From positions 1,455,302-1,519,301 of the forward strand of contig CANNFX010000001.1 in NCBI GenBank assembly GCA_947504025.1: a stretch of 64,000 nucleotides of DNA, read 5' to 3'. The stretch's first letter is position 1; each line of letters opens with the position of its first letter. The DNA comes from an uncultured Sphingomonadaceae bacterium. GTDB lineage: Bacteria; Pseudomonadota; Alphaproteobacteria; Sphingomonadales; Sphingomonadaceae. The notes beneath the pieces are model-generated. The model was given only the letters and a program-made list of their open reading frames with translations. It had not been told where the DNA came from and searched no databases. Shown here piece after piece: positions 55,999 to 63,899 of this stretch. A program made the translations under genes and the position numbers.

Positions 55999-58050
55999 AT
56001 GGAATTCAGAAGCGGGGACGATGCAGCCATGGGTCTGGATCAGGAAAATGACGGCGCGGTGCTTGAGAATAAGCCTGCGAAGGAAGCCCCGAAGGGCAAA
56101 AAGGCAAAAGCGGCAATGAGCATGGAAAAAGGCGATACGGGTAGCGAAGAACTCGTGGCCGAGAAGGCTGGCGAAGCGCTTGCTGGCGCCATGAAGGAAG
56201 TCGCCAAGGCAGCTGTGCCTGCGGATGATTCGCACCGCGTGAACGAACGCCGTTTCAATGTCGTCACTGACGAATCGCGCGATGCTCTGCTGACTGAATT
56301 CGGCAAGGAAACGCTGATCGATCGCTACTTGCTTCCGGGTGAAAATTTCCAAGATCTGTTTGCACGTGTGGCTGATGCTTATGCTGACGATCAGGAGCAT
56401 GCCCAACGTTTGTATGATTACATTTCGCGCCTGTGGTTCATGCCAGCGACGCCAGTGCTTTCTAATGGAGGAACGGGTCGTGGCCTGCCAATCAGCTGCT
56501 ATCTGAACTCGGTTTCCGACAGCCTCGATGGCATCGTGAATACTTGGAATGAAAACGTCTGGCTTGCTTCAAAGGGCGGCGGCATCGGTACCTATTGGGG
56601 CAATGTTCGCGGTATTGGCGAGCCGGTTGGCCTGAATGGCAAAACCAGCGGCATCATTCCATTCGTGCGCGTGATGGACAGCCTGACACTGGCGATTTCG
56701 CAAGGTTCGCTGCGCCGCGGTTCGGCTGCATGTTACCTTGATGTGTCGCACCCCGAAATCGAAGAATTCCTCGAAATCCGTAAGGCATCGGGCGACTTCA
56801 ACCGCAAGGCATTGAACCTGCATCACGGCGTGTTGCTGACCGATAAATTCATGGAAGCGGTCCGCGACGGCGAGAAGTTCGAATTGCTTTCGCCCAAAAC
56901 CGGCGAAGTTCGCGGTGAAGTCGATGCGCGCAGCCTGTTCCAGAAACTGGTTGAGACGCGCCTTGCAACGGGCGAGCCTTACATCGTGTTCAATGATACG
57001 GTGAACCGTATGATGCCGAAGCATCACCGTGAGCTGGGCTTAAAGGTTTCGACGTCCAACCTGTGCAGCGAAATCACGCTGCCGACCGGCATCGACCATC
57101 TCGGCAATGACCGTACAGCAGTGTGCTGCCTGTCCTCACTCAACCTTGAGAAATGGGATGAGTGGAACGAAGACAAGACCTTCATCGAAGACGTCATGCG
57201 GATGCTCGACAATGTCTTGCAGGATTATATTGACCGCGCGCCGCCGGAAATGGAGCGTGCGAAATATTCCGCGATGCGCGAACGCAGCGTTGGCCTGGGC
57301 GTTATGGGTTTCCACTCATTCCTCCAGTCCAAGAACATCACACTCGAAGGCTCCATGACGAAGGTCTGGAACCTCAAGATGTTCAAGCACATCAGCGGCA
57401 AGGCCGAAGAAGCTTCGCTGATCCTTGCCAAGGAACGCGGCCCTTGCCCGGACGCTGAAGAAATGGGCGCGATGGAGCGGTTCAGCTGCAAGATGGCAAT
57501 CGCACCGACCGCGTCGATCAGCATCATCTGCGGCGGCACATCGGCTTGCATCGAACCGATCCCAGCGAACATTTATACCCACAAGACGCTCTCGGGCAGC
57601 TTCGTGGTGAAGAACCCCTATCTCGAAAAACTGCTCCAGGAAAAATCGAAGGACTCCACCAATGTGTGGAATTCGATTCTCGAAAATGGCGGCTCAGTCG
57701 CGCATCTCGATTTCCTGAGCACGGATGAGAAAGCGACATTTAAGACCAGCTTCGAAGTCGACCAGCGTTACCTGCTTGAATATGCCGCCGACCGCGCGCC
57801 ATTCATCGATCAGGCACAGAGCCTCAACCTGTTTATCCCGGCTGATGTCGATAAATGGGATCTGGCGATGCTGCACTTCCAGGCTTGGGAGAAGGGCATC
57901 AAGTCGCTCTATTACCTGCGCTCGAAATCGATCCAGCGCGCTGGTTTTGCTGGCGGCGTAGAAGCGGATAACACTGCAGATCCTGCCACGATTGAGCTGG
58001 CGGCTGCTGCACCGCAGACCGATTATGAGGAATGCCTGTCGTGTCAGTAA
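55999..58050 (+). CDS. nrdA: Ribonucleoside-diphosphate reductase alpha subunit, class I
   Basis: Catalytic subunit that reduces ribonucleotides to deoxyribonucleotides, 683 residues from ATG 55999. The redox and radical Cys positions are visible in LPISCYLNSVSDS, STSNLCSEITLP and the C-terminal ECLSCQ pair that passes electrons from thioredoxin or glutaredoxin; MAIAPTASISIICGGTSACIEP contains the catalytic loop. The first 75 residues are a Lys/Glu/Ala-rich tail, and I see no N-terminal ATP cone. The start is 55999 rather than 55909 because GGACGAG precedes it and a homologue-like MEFR start fits. Tandem NrdR-like boxes lie upstream. Confidence 0.96.
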   Translation: MEFRSGDDAAMGLDQENDGAVLENKPAKEAPKGKKAKAAMSMEKGDTGSEELVAEKAGEALAGAMKEVAKAAVPADDSHRVNERRFNVVTDESRDALLTEFGKETLIDRYLLPGENFQDLFARVADAYADDQEHAQRLYDYISRLWFMPATPVLSNGGTGRGLPISCYLNSVSDSLDGIVNTWNENVWLASKGGGIGTYWGNVRGIGEPVGLNGKTSGIIPFVRVMDSLTLAISQGSLRRGSAACYLDVSHPEIEEFLEIRKASGDFNRKALNLHHGVLLTDKFMEAVRDGEKFELLSPKTGEVRGEVDARSLFQKLVETRLATGEPYIVFNDTVNRMMPKHHRELGLKVSTSNLCSEITLPTGIDHLGNDRTAVCCLSSLNLEKWDEWNEDKTFIEDVMRMLDNVLQDYIDRAPPEMERAKYSAMRERSVGLGVMGFHSFLQSKNITLEGSMTKVWNLKMFKHISGKAEEASLILAKERGPCPDAEEMGAMERFSCKMAIAPTASISIICGGTSACIEPIPANIYTHKTLSGSFVVKNPYLEKLLQEKSKDSTNVWNSILENGGSVAHLDFLSTDEKATFKTSFEVDQRYLLEYAADRAPFIDQAQSLNLFIPADVDKWDLAMLHFQAWEKGIKSLYYLRSKSIQRAGFAGGVEADNTADPATIELAAAAPQTDYEECLSCQ

Positions 58051-58063
58051 GTATGAATTGCCT

Positions 58064-58363
58064 GTGACGCATTCGGGTAAAGCATTCAGGGTGGGCGCGG
58101 CATTGGTCGCGCTCACCCTTCTTGCTTCATGCGCAAGCCAGATCCCTGCGACCGTCGAACAAGGCGCAGAAATTCCCGGTTTCTGGTGGGGCTTGTGGCA
58201 CGGTTTCGTTTTCCCATTCGCGTGGATCGGGTCGCTCTTCAATCCCGAGATTGCGGTCTATTCAGTACCCAACACTGGCGGCTGGTATGATTTCGGTTTC
58301 TTCTTGGGCGTAACAGTTCTGGGCGGCGGCTCAGCTTTCAGTTCGAAGAAGCGTAAGAAGTAA
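58064..58363 (+). CDS. Small lipoprotein with a C-terminal membrane segment
   Basis: Protein of about 99 residues from GTG 58064 (TTG 58058 and GTG 58091 are alternatives). Signal peptide with lipobox LLASC, then IPGFWWGLWHGFVFPFAWIG and a second hydrophobic segment WYDFGFFLGVTVLGGGSAF, ending in a basic tail. The pattern is of small alphaproteobacterial membrane proteins of unknown function that contain a tryptophan-rich FWWGLWHG motif. It follows nrdA by 13 bp and may be co-transcribed. Confidence 0.65.
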   Translation: MTHSGKAFRVGAALVALTLLASCASQIPATVEQGAEIPGFWWGLWHGFVFPFAWIGSLFNPEIAVYSVPNTGGWYDFGFFLGVTVLGGGSAFSSKKRKK

Positions 58364-58375
58364 CTTCGCGCCAAT

Positions 58376-58546
58376 ATGGCCATCCTGGCATTCTATCTGT
58401 TTGCGATAACACTGCTCTCGATCCTCGGATTTGTGATGTGGAGCGGCGTGGGCGCTAAACGGCGAACTTTGGGCCGCGGCTTTGGCCTGATGTCCTTTGC
58501 CGCTGCCGGATGGTTGGCGCTGGAAATCTACGATCTCGTAACCTAG
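58376..58546 (+). CDS. 56-residue protein with two membrane helices
   Basis: Frame of 56 residues, ATG 58376 to TAG 58544-58546, 12 bp after the preceding stop. It has an N-terminal helix (AILAFYLFAITLLSILGFVM), a loop with the basic KRRTLGRG and a second helix (LMSFAAAGWLALEIYDL). No Cys. The spacing and topology suggest that it is translated with the lipoprotein gene before it. I recognise no family. Confidence 0.6.
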   Translation: MAILAFYLFAITLLSILGFVMWSGVGAKRRTLGRGFGLMSFAAAGWLALEIYDLVT

Positions 58547-58624
58547 TCCGAGCGCGCTATTTCTGTCCGCGACATTGCGCGACACGATGTCACTTGCTCT
58601 TCCGCGTCAACGCACTAATGATCA

Positions 58625-58641
58625 TTGCGAACGATTCGCAA
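58625..58641 (+). promoter_or_regulatory. Fur-like dyad before the PepSY-type gene
   Basis: A perfect dyad TTGCGAA-CGA-TTCGCAA, 13 bp before the ATG of the next gene. It is close to the TGCAAAT/TGCGAAT-N-type inverted repeats known for alphaproteobacterial Fur, which would make the gene iron-responsive. It may overlap the transcription start. Confidence 0.5.
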
Positions 58642-58654
58642 CAAAGGGTTCCCT

Positions 58655-59047
58655 ATGCGCAAGTGGCATCGCTGGCTGTCAGTCTTTTTCGGCATCTTCC
58701 TGTTTTTCATCGCTACCACCGGCTTGCTCAGCCAAGCGGCTGACATTTGGCCAGAAGTGGAGCCGACCGCGGCACAATTGGCTGCGCAGGAACCGCCTGA
58801 AGGTTTCATCTGCCCTGACGGTTGGCGCTGCAGTGCGCCATCGCCGGACACTGGCGGCTTCGCATCATGGAAGGGCTTCTTCCACCACATCCATTCGGGT
58901 GAGGAGTTTGGCCCCATCGGCATCGCAATTTCGATCTTGTCCGGTTTCGCTCTGCTGTTCTTCAGCTTCAGCGGATTGTGGATGTATATCCGCATGTGGT
59001 CCAACCGGAAGGAACGCGGCGCAAAGGGCGGCATGTTCTGGAAGTAA
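58655..59047 (+). CDS. PepSY-associated membrane protein (iron-regulated type)
   Basis: Protein of 130 residues; start ATG 58655 with AAAGGG 5 bases before it. Two membrane helices: WLSVFFGIFLFFIATTGLLS near residue 6 and IAISILSGFALLFFSFSGLW near residue 93. The order RKWHRW, helix, a periplasmic loop with a Cys pair (ICPDGWRCSAP) and a FSFSGLWMYIRMW ending is typical of PepSY-associated TM proteins, often found with siderophore receptors. No TonB receptor is adjacent, but a Fur-like site lies directly upstream. Confidence 0.8.
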   Translation: MRKWHRWLSVFFGIFLFFIATTGLLSQAADIWPEVEPTAAQLAAQEPPEGFICPDGWRCSAPSPDTGGFASWKGFFHHIHSGEEFGPIGIAISILSGFALLFFSFSGLWMYIRMWSNRKERGAKGGMFWK

Positions 59048-59322
59048 TCTGCTCGCGGCGGCGCGCTTGATGGCGCGTTCGCTGCGTTAATTTGGCAGTC
59101 TCGCCACGCACTTCTGCGCGTCTCCGGCCTTATCCCCAGAACGAGCGTGCCGATCATTTAGCCATCGCCCGCAACTGCTTTACGCTGCGTAATTCGAATC
59201 GGGGCAATCAAACAATATCCGGCTAGCGTGCAATTATTTGCCGCGAAATCCATATTACCGATTCACAAATGCAGTTCAGGATGGCACTACAGGTAGCTGT
59301 CCACCACACGCGGAGATACCAG
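59048..59322. other. Intergenic region upstream of nrdB
   Basis: About 275 bp without a gene. TTATCCCCA at 59130-59138 differs from the DnaA box TTATCCACA by one base. AAACAATAT at 59210-59218 resembles an NrdR half-box, but no paired box was found at three helical turns. Both are suggestive only. Confidence 0.35.
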
Positions 59323-60381
59323 ATGTCGTTGCTTGAATCCCGGAAGACCTACAAGCCTTTTGAATATCCATGGGCTTATGACTTCTGGAAGCGCCAGCAG
59401 CAGATTCACTGGATGCCGGAAGAAGTTCCTTTGGGCGAAGACTGCCGCGATTGGGCGCAGAACCTGACCGATCACGAGCGCAACCTGCTCACACAAATCT
59501 TCCGCTTCTTCACCCAGGCCGATATCGAGGTGCAGGATTGCTACCACGAAAAATACGGCCGTGTGTTCAAGCCGACCGAAATCAAGATGATGCTCGCCGC
59601 GTTTTCCAATATGGAAACGGTGCACATCGCAGCTTACTCGCATCTGCTCGACACGATCGGCATGCCCGAAAGCGAATATGGCATGTTCCTCGAATATGAG
59701 GAGATGAAGGCCAAGCACGATTATCTGCAGGAATTCGGCGTCGACACCGACGAAGATATTTCGCGAACGCTCGCCATGTTCGGCGGCTTCACCGAAGGGC
59801 TACAGCTCTTCGCCAGCTTCGCCATGCTGATGAACTTCCCGCGCTTCAACAAGATGAAGGGTATGGGGCAGATCGTCAGCTGGTCGGTCCGCGATGAAAG
59901 CCTGCACTGCGAAGGCATCATCAAGATGTTCCACGCCTTCAACGAGGAACGCCAATGCCTGACCAAATCGGTCAAGGACGACATTATGGATATGTGCCAG
60001 AAAACGGTGCGGCTCGAAGATGCCTTCATCGATCTCGCATTCGAAGATGGCCCCGTGCCCGGCATGACGCCGAAGGAAATCAAGAAATACATCCGCTACA
60101 TCGCCGACTGGCGCTTGCAGCAACTGGGCCTGCCGCAAATATATATGGTCGAAGACCACCCGCTGCCATGGCTCGCCCCGCTGCTCAACGGCGTGGAGCA
60201 CGCCAACTTCTTCGAAACCCGCGCGACGGAATATTCGAAGGGCGCGACGAAGGGCAAATGGCAGGACGTCTGGTCCAGCTTCGACAACCGCCAGAAGGCC
60301 AAGGCTGGCGACGAAGCGAATGATGAGGCAGTCGACGACGGCCCGGGCCTGTTTGAAGAGGACGGGGTTGCTGCGGAGTAG
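59323..60381 (+). CDS. nrdB: Ribonucleoside-diphosphate reductase beta subunit, class I
   Basis: Radical-generating subunit, 352 residues. The first carboxylate ligand is Asp in FFTQADIEVQDCYHE, the Glu/His ligand pair is in FSNMETVHIAAYSH with the radical Tyr four residues after the His, and further ligands are in FTEGLQLFASFA and SWSVRDESLHCEGI. The C-terminal GPGLFEEDGVAAE tail is the part that docks on the alpha subunit. GGAGA lies 7 bases before the ATG. It is separated from nrdA by three small membrane-protein genes, and a DnaA-box-like TTATCCCCA lies about 190 bp upstream. Confidence 0.96.
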   Translation: MSLLESRKTYKPFEYPWAYDFWKRQQQIHWMPEEVPLGEDCRDWAQNLTDHERNLLTQIFRFFTQADIEVQDCYHEKYGRVFKPTEIKMMLAAFSNMETVHIAAYSHLLDTIGMPESEYGMFLEYEEMKAKHDYLQEFGVDTDEDISRTLAMFGGFTEGLQLFASFAMLMNFPRFNKMKGMGQIVSWSVRDESLHCEGIIKMFHAFNEERQCLTKSVKDDIMDMCQKTVRLEDAFIDLAFEDGPVPGMTPKEIKKYIRYIADWRLQQLGLPQIYMVEDHPLPWLAPLLNGVEHANFFETRATEYSKGATKGKWQDVWSSFDNRQKAKAGDEANDEAVDDGPGLFEEDGVAAE

Positions 60382-60385
60382 GGGG

Positions 60386-60619
60386 TTGAAGCGCGAAGCA
60401 CTCGAGCCGCTGGTTACTGAAGCTATAGCTAATTGCGGCGGTGCGGCTAGAATTGCCGACGTCTGCAAGTTTGTCTGGGAAAACTACGAGAAGGACATTC
60501 GAGCCTCAGGGAAGTATTTTTATGTTTGGCAATATGAACTCAGATGGGCCAGCGATTCGTTGGTTAAACAGGGCCGTCTAAAAAAAGGCGATCCTCGCGG
60601 TATTTGGCGTAACATATAG
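60386..60619 (+). CDS. Small winged-helix-like protein (77 residues)
   Basis: Short frame from TTG 60386 with GGAGTAGGGGG in front. The sequence ALEPLVTEAIANCGGAARIA and the block KYFYVWQYELRWASDSLVKQG, ending in GIWRNI, has the helix-rich pattern of a winged-helix domain found at the N-terminus of Mrr-type restriction proteins. It begins just after the nrdB stop and ends 12 bp before the FRG gene, so it is probably the first gene of a two-gene unit. Role and family are uncertain. Confidence 0.5.
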   Translation: MKREALEPLVTEAIANCGGAARIADVCKFVWENYEKDIRASGKYFYVWQYELRWASDSLVKQGRLKKGDPRGIWRNI

Positions 60620-60631
60620 GCGGAGATACTC

Positions 60632-61507
60632 GTGCTGTCGCTCCCCAGTCCCAAATCAACTGTTCAGGTCGATTCCTTCGAGGAGGCGATCAACGCTTTT
60701 GAAAAATCTAGCCTCTCTGCCGCAGGAGAAACGTTAGTTTTCCGTGGTCATGCTGACACTTCTTGGCAGATTGGGCCGAGCATTTTCAGGCAAAAGCCGG
60801 ACATCAAGGACTTTGAGCATGAACTCATAAGAGAACTTATAAGTCTCTTCCCGGAGCAATTTGATGGGGATCGGTCGATGTTCGACCGTCTCGTACGCAT
60901 GCAGCACTTTGGAATGCCAACGCGCTTGCTAGATGTTTCGCGAAATCCGCTAGTGGCTCTATATTTTGCTTGTGATCCTAGCCATGAAGCGCCTTCAGAT
61001 GGTGCAGTGATCGTAGTTCAGCATCCGACATCTCGAACAAAGTTCTTTGATTCAGATGTTGTGAGTTGCATGGCGAATCTTGCCAATCTTACTGGAGCGG
61101 AGAAGACGTCCATTGAGGATTCATCCGCGACAACAATCGGAGATCTAGGAAAGATCAAGGCGACGAAAAGGTTGATTCAATTTATCAAAGATGAAAAACC
61201 TTACTTCTTAGCAGAAATTCAAAAACCAGATTTATTTCGTCCGGTTATCGTTATTCCTAAGATGTCCAACTCACGATTGAACGCGCAGTTCGGTGCTTTT
61301 GTAGTTTTTGGCTTGAACGAATCGACCGGCGTTTCCTATCGTCGTGATGGAGTAGTTTCCAAAATTCAGATCTCAGAAAGGGCTAAACCAAGCATCCTTT
61401 CGAGGCTTAGAAGCTTAGGGATTGATGGCTCAACGCTATTTCCAGAACTCGACAAAGCCTCAAAGCAAATTGTGGAGCGATATAAAGAGCGCGCCCTGCT
61501 ATCATAG
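60632..61507 (+). CDS. FRG-domain protein
   Basis: Protein of 291 residues containing the FRG domain: LVFRGHADTSWQIGPSIFRQ with the FRG motif near residue 38 and MQHFGMPTRLLDVSRNPLVA near residue 90. No signal peptide. The domain's biochemical role is unknown to me; FRG genes often sit in accessory islands and are suspected in phage defence. Composition is AT-rich relative to nrdB, suggesting horizontal acquisition. It may form a small island with the preceding winged-helix-like gene and the downstream inverted repeat. Confidence 0.8.
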   Translation: MLSLPSPKSTVQVDSFEEAINAFEKSSLSAAGETLVFRGHADTSWQIGPSIFRQKPDIKDFEHELIRELISLFPEQFDGDRSMFDRLVRMQHFGMPTRLLDVSRNPLVALYFACDPSHEAPSDGAVIVVQHPTSRTKFFDSDVVSCMANLANLTGAEKTSIEDSSATTIGDLGKIKATKRLIQFIKDEKPYFLAEIQKPDLFRPVIVIPKMSNSRLNAQFGAFVVFGLNESTGVSYRRDGVVSKIQISERAKPSILSRLRSLGIDGSTLFPELDKASKQIVERYKERALLS

Positions 61508-62072
61508 AGGCTGCGTAGTTCAGCACTTTACTCTGAGTGCTCGATGGCAGCGGTGCCTGAGCTAAGAACTGCATTGGCGTGAGTAGTAGTTGGGTCCAAG
61601 TGTCTCGGTGCCATGCTGTTAGCTCGCGCCCAGATCGACCGAGTTGTTTGTTTAGTCCCTTCGGGACCCCTCAAGCGCCGGGCGCGGGCATCCGCCCGCT
61701 TGGCTACGCGCCATAAGGCGCGGCGGGCGGTCGCCCTTTGACTGCCGTGACCAAGGTTCGGGTGCCAGATAGATGACTTGGAATGCTCGGTCGGCGACCA
61801 GCCGACCGCAAGGCCGACCGGCCGCCCGAGCTTATGCGAGGAAGCCAAGCGGGCCGGATGGCCCGCGCCCGGCGCTTGAGGGGCTAAACAAAAACCTCAA
61901 CACCCGCCACAAGTCACCCGCGCTATCAATCAAGCGCCTCTCTCAACACGCGCCCACCCGCCCTTCCGCCCATCCAGCACCAAGAACCACACACAATTTG
62001 ATCTGGCTCAATGTGTCGCCAAATCCCGGCGCTATTCTAGCGGCACAAACCAACCGCAAAGGATGCCGCATA
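61508..62072. other. Accessory intergenic region with inverted-repeat element
   Basis: About 565 bp without a convincing gene. It contains the long inverted repeat (61647-61892). The flanks at 61508-61640 and 61895-62072 show no recognisable family; a small dyad CAGCACTTTACTCTGAGTGC lies at 61521-61540. Open frames that cross the inverted repeat are compositional and lack family support. Confidence 0.6.
61647..61892. repeat. Long imperfect inverted repeat (about 246 bp element)
   Basis: The left arm from 61647 reads TTTGTTTAG, then TCCCTTCGGGA (an 11-bp mini-hairpin) and CCCCTCAAGCGCCGGGCGCG onward. The right arm (61831-61892) is its reverse complement without the 11-bp insert and with two single-base indels. 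Matching continues inward for about 60 bp and then more loosely through ATAAG and CGGTCG segments. The central loop is GC-rich with TCGGTCGGCGACC-like repeats. It could be a MITE, a structured RNA or a dispersed intergenic repeat. Confidence 0.75.
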
Positions 62073-62327
62073 ATGTCGCACACCCCCCACGAACTGCATG
62101 ACGAATTTCCCGATGCTGGCGATGTGCTGCACCGGCTGAAAATGAACGACGCTCATTTTGTGCGCCAGGCTGGCCGTTATCACGAGGTCAATCGCGCCAT
62201 CCACCGGATCGAAACCGAAGTCGAACCCGCATCGGATGAACATACGGAACAGCTCAAGAAACAGCGCCTCGCTCTGCTCGATGAAATCGGGCAGATGGTC
62301 AGCGCGGAGATGGCCAAGGCCGGGTGA
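62073..62327 (+). CDS. DUF465 (YdcH-like) small protein
   Basis: Helical protein of 84 residues. The HELHDEFPDAGDVLHRLKMN start and HFVRQAGRYHEVNRAIHRIE middle, ending in a QRLALLDEIGQMV helix, are characteristic of DUF465/YdcH coiled-coil proteins of unknown function, usually 70-90 residues. The start is ATG 62073; the open frame upstream runs through the repeat element and is not coding. Confidence 0.9.
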   Translation: MSHTPHELHDEFPDAGDVLHRLKMNDAHFVRQAGRYHEVNRAIHRIETEVEPASDEHTEQLKKQRLALLDEIGQMVSAEMAKAG

Positions 62328-62460
62328 AATTCTTGGCGCTACGCTGACGGGTTTGCACCTGAAGGCACGAGCACAAACACCATAAAACCCCGACAAAGTA
62401 ACATGCACTTGGCCCACTGCGCCAACTCAAGTACTATGCCCTCAACAAACGGAGGGCTTT

Positions 62461-63456
62461 ATGGAATTCTGGGTACTTTTGCTGGTCATCGTCTTGGTGG
62501 TCGCCGTGCTTTTCTCGATGGTCCGCGTGGTCAAGCAGGGTTTCGTCTATACGATCGAGCGGCTGGGCAAGTTTACGCTCGCAGCGCAGCCGGGTCTGCA
62601 TTTCCTCGTCCCCTTCGTTGACCGCGTCGGCCACAAGGTGAATATGATGGAGCAGGTGCTCGATATTCCGGGGCAGGAAATCATCACTGCCGATAACGCC
62701 ATGGTTGGCGTGGATGCGGTCGTGTTCTTCCAGGTGCTCGACCCTGGCAAGGCGGCGTACGAAGTATCCAACCTCTATCAGGCGATCATGGCCCTCACGA
62801 CCACCAACCTGCGTACCGTGATGGGCTCCATGGACCTCGACGAAACACTGTCGAAGCGTGACGAGATCAACGCCCGTTTGCTGGTGGTTGTCGATCAGGC
62901 AACTTCGCCGTGGGGGATCAAGATCACCCGTGTTGAAATCAAGGATATCCGCCCGCCCATCGACATTTCAGAGGCGATGGCCCGCCAGATGAAGGCAGAA
63001 CGTTTGAAGCGTGCTGAAATCCTTGAGGCCGAGGGTGATCGCGCCTCCAGCATCCTGCGCGCAGAGGGCGATAAGCAATCCGCCATCCTTACCGCAGAGG
63101 GCGAGCGCGAGGCCGCTTTCCGCGATGCTGAGGCCCGCGAACGTGCCGCCGAGGCCGAGGCCAAGGCAACGCAGGTCGTGTCCGACGCCATTTCGCAATC
63201 GGGCAATGAAGCGATCAATTACTTTATCGCGCAGGAATATACCAAAGCGATCGCCGGCTTTGCGACCTCGCCTAATGCCAAGACGATCTTGTTCCCTGTC
63301 GAGGCGACGCAGTTGATCGGTACACTCGGCGGAATTGGCGAATTGGCCAAGGGTATGGTTGAGGATAATGGCGGCGGAAGTGGCGGCGGGGGCGCGGCTC
63401 CGAAACGTAGCAGTGTACCGCGGACTGCCTCCCGGACTGCGCCGAGGAATAGCTGA
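62461..63456 (+). CDS. SPFH/band-7 membrane protein (QmcA/stomatin-like)
   Basis: Membrane-anchored protein of 331 residues. An N-terminal helix (WVLLLVIVLVVAVLFSMVRV, residues 3-22) is followed by the SPFH domain (FVYTIERLGKFTLAAQPGLH, DKVNMMEQVLDIP-like region, and WGIKITRVEIKDIRPP). A long Ala/Glu/Arg coiled coil (residues 180-260) drives oligomerisation. The Gly-rich tail ends the protein. It overlaps the NfeD gene by one base (TGATG), the classical SPFH-NfeD operon. Strong GGAGGG ribosome site. Confidence 0.94.
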   Translation: MEFWVLLLVIVLVVAVLFSMVRVVKQGFVYTIERLGKFTLAAQPGLHFLVPFVDRVGHKVNMMEQVLDIPGQEIITADNAMVGVDAVVFFQVLDPGKAAYEVSNLYQAIMALTTTNLRTVMGSMDLDETLSKRDEINARLLVVVDQATSPWGIKITRVEIKDIRPPIDISEAMARQMKAERLKRAEILEAEGDRASSILRAEGDKQSAILTAEGEREAAFRDAEARERAAEAEAKATQVVSDAISQSGNEAINYFIAQEYTKAIAGFATSPNAKTILFPVEATQLIGTLGGIGELAKGMVEDNGGGSGGGGAAPKRSSVPRTASRTAPRNS

Positions 63457-63899
63457 TGGAAGTGCTTGAAAACCTAGACGCGCATTGGGTGTGGATCGGT
63501 ATCGGTCTGCTGCTCGCTGCACTCGAAATTTTGATGCCTGGGGTCTATCTGATCTGGCTGGCTCTGGCTGCGATTGCCGCCGGCCTGATGACGATGGCGC
63601 TAGGCATCGGTGTGGGCATGCAGGTTGTGGTCTTTACCGTAATCGCAGGGGGGACGGTCTATGCTGCGAAACGTTTCCTACAGGATCGCCCGATCCATGA
63701 AGCCGATCCGATGATGAACAAGCGGCTCGACCGCATGGTTGGCGAAACCGCCATAGTGGTCGCGGCCATCGAGGGCGGCAGCGGCAAGGTACAAGTCGGC
63801 GATAGCGAATGGATTGCGCGCGGTGATGACACTGCGATTGGCACGAGAGTACGGATTACCGGATCGGAAGGCATAGCCTTGACCGTGGAGCCAGCCTAG
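63456..63899 (+). CDS. NfeD family membrane protein
   Basis: Partner of the SPFH protein, 147 residues. Two or three N-terminal membrane helices (WIGIGLLLAALEILMPGVYL and IWLALAAIAAGLMTMALGIG) are followed by a C-terminal OB-fold domain (RMVGETAIVVAAIEGGSGKV and TRVRITGSEGIALTVEPA). It belongs to the short NfeD1b type without a ClpP-like protease domain. Such pairs are thought to organise membrane microdomains or control membrane fluidity. Its end overlaps the next gene's stop on the opposite strand. Confidence 0.92.
   Translation: MEVLENLDAHWVWIGIGLLLAALEILMPGVYLIWLALAAIAAGLMTMALGIGVGMQVVVFTVIAGGTVYAAKRFLQDRPIHEADPMMNKRLDRMVGETAIVVAAIEGGSGKVQVGDSEWIARGDDTAIGTRVRITGSEGIALTVEPA

Noticed and set aside
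55807-56406. 199-residue minus-strand frame over the nrdA start
   Set aside because: Overlaps the conserved nrdA start and its leader; no motif supports it.
59210-59218. NrdR box before nrdB
   Set aside because: Only a half-site; no partner at 30-32 bp on either side.
61528-61848. Minus-strand 106-residue open frame
   Set aside because: It lies wholly across the GC-rich inverted repeat, is Arg/Ala-rich and has no family or ribosome site; it is a compositional by-product of the repeat.
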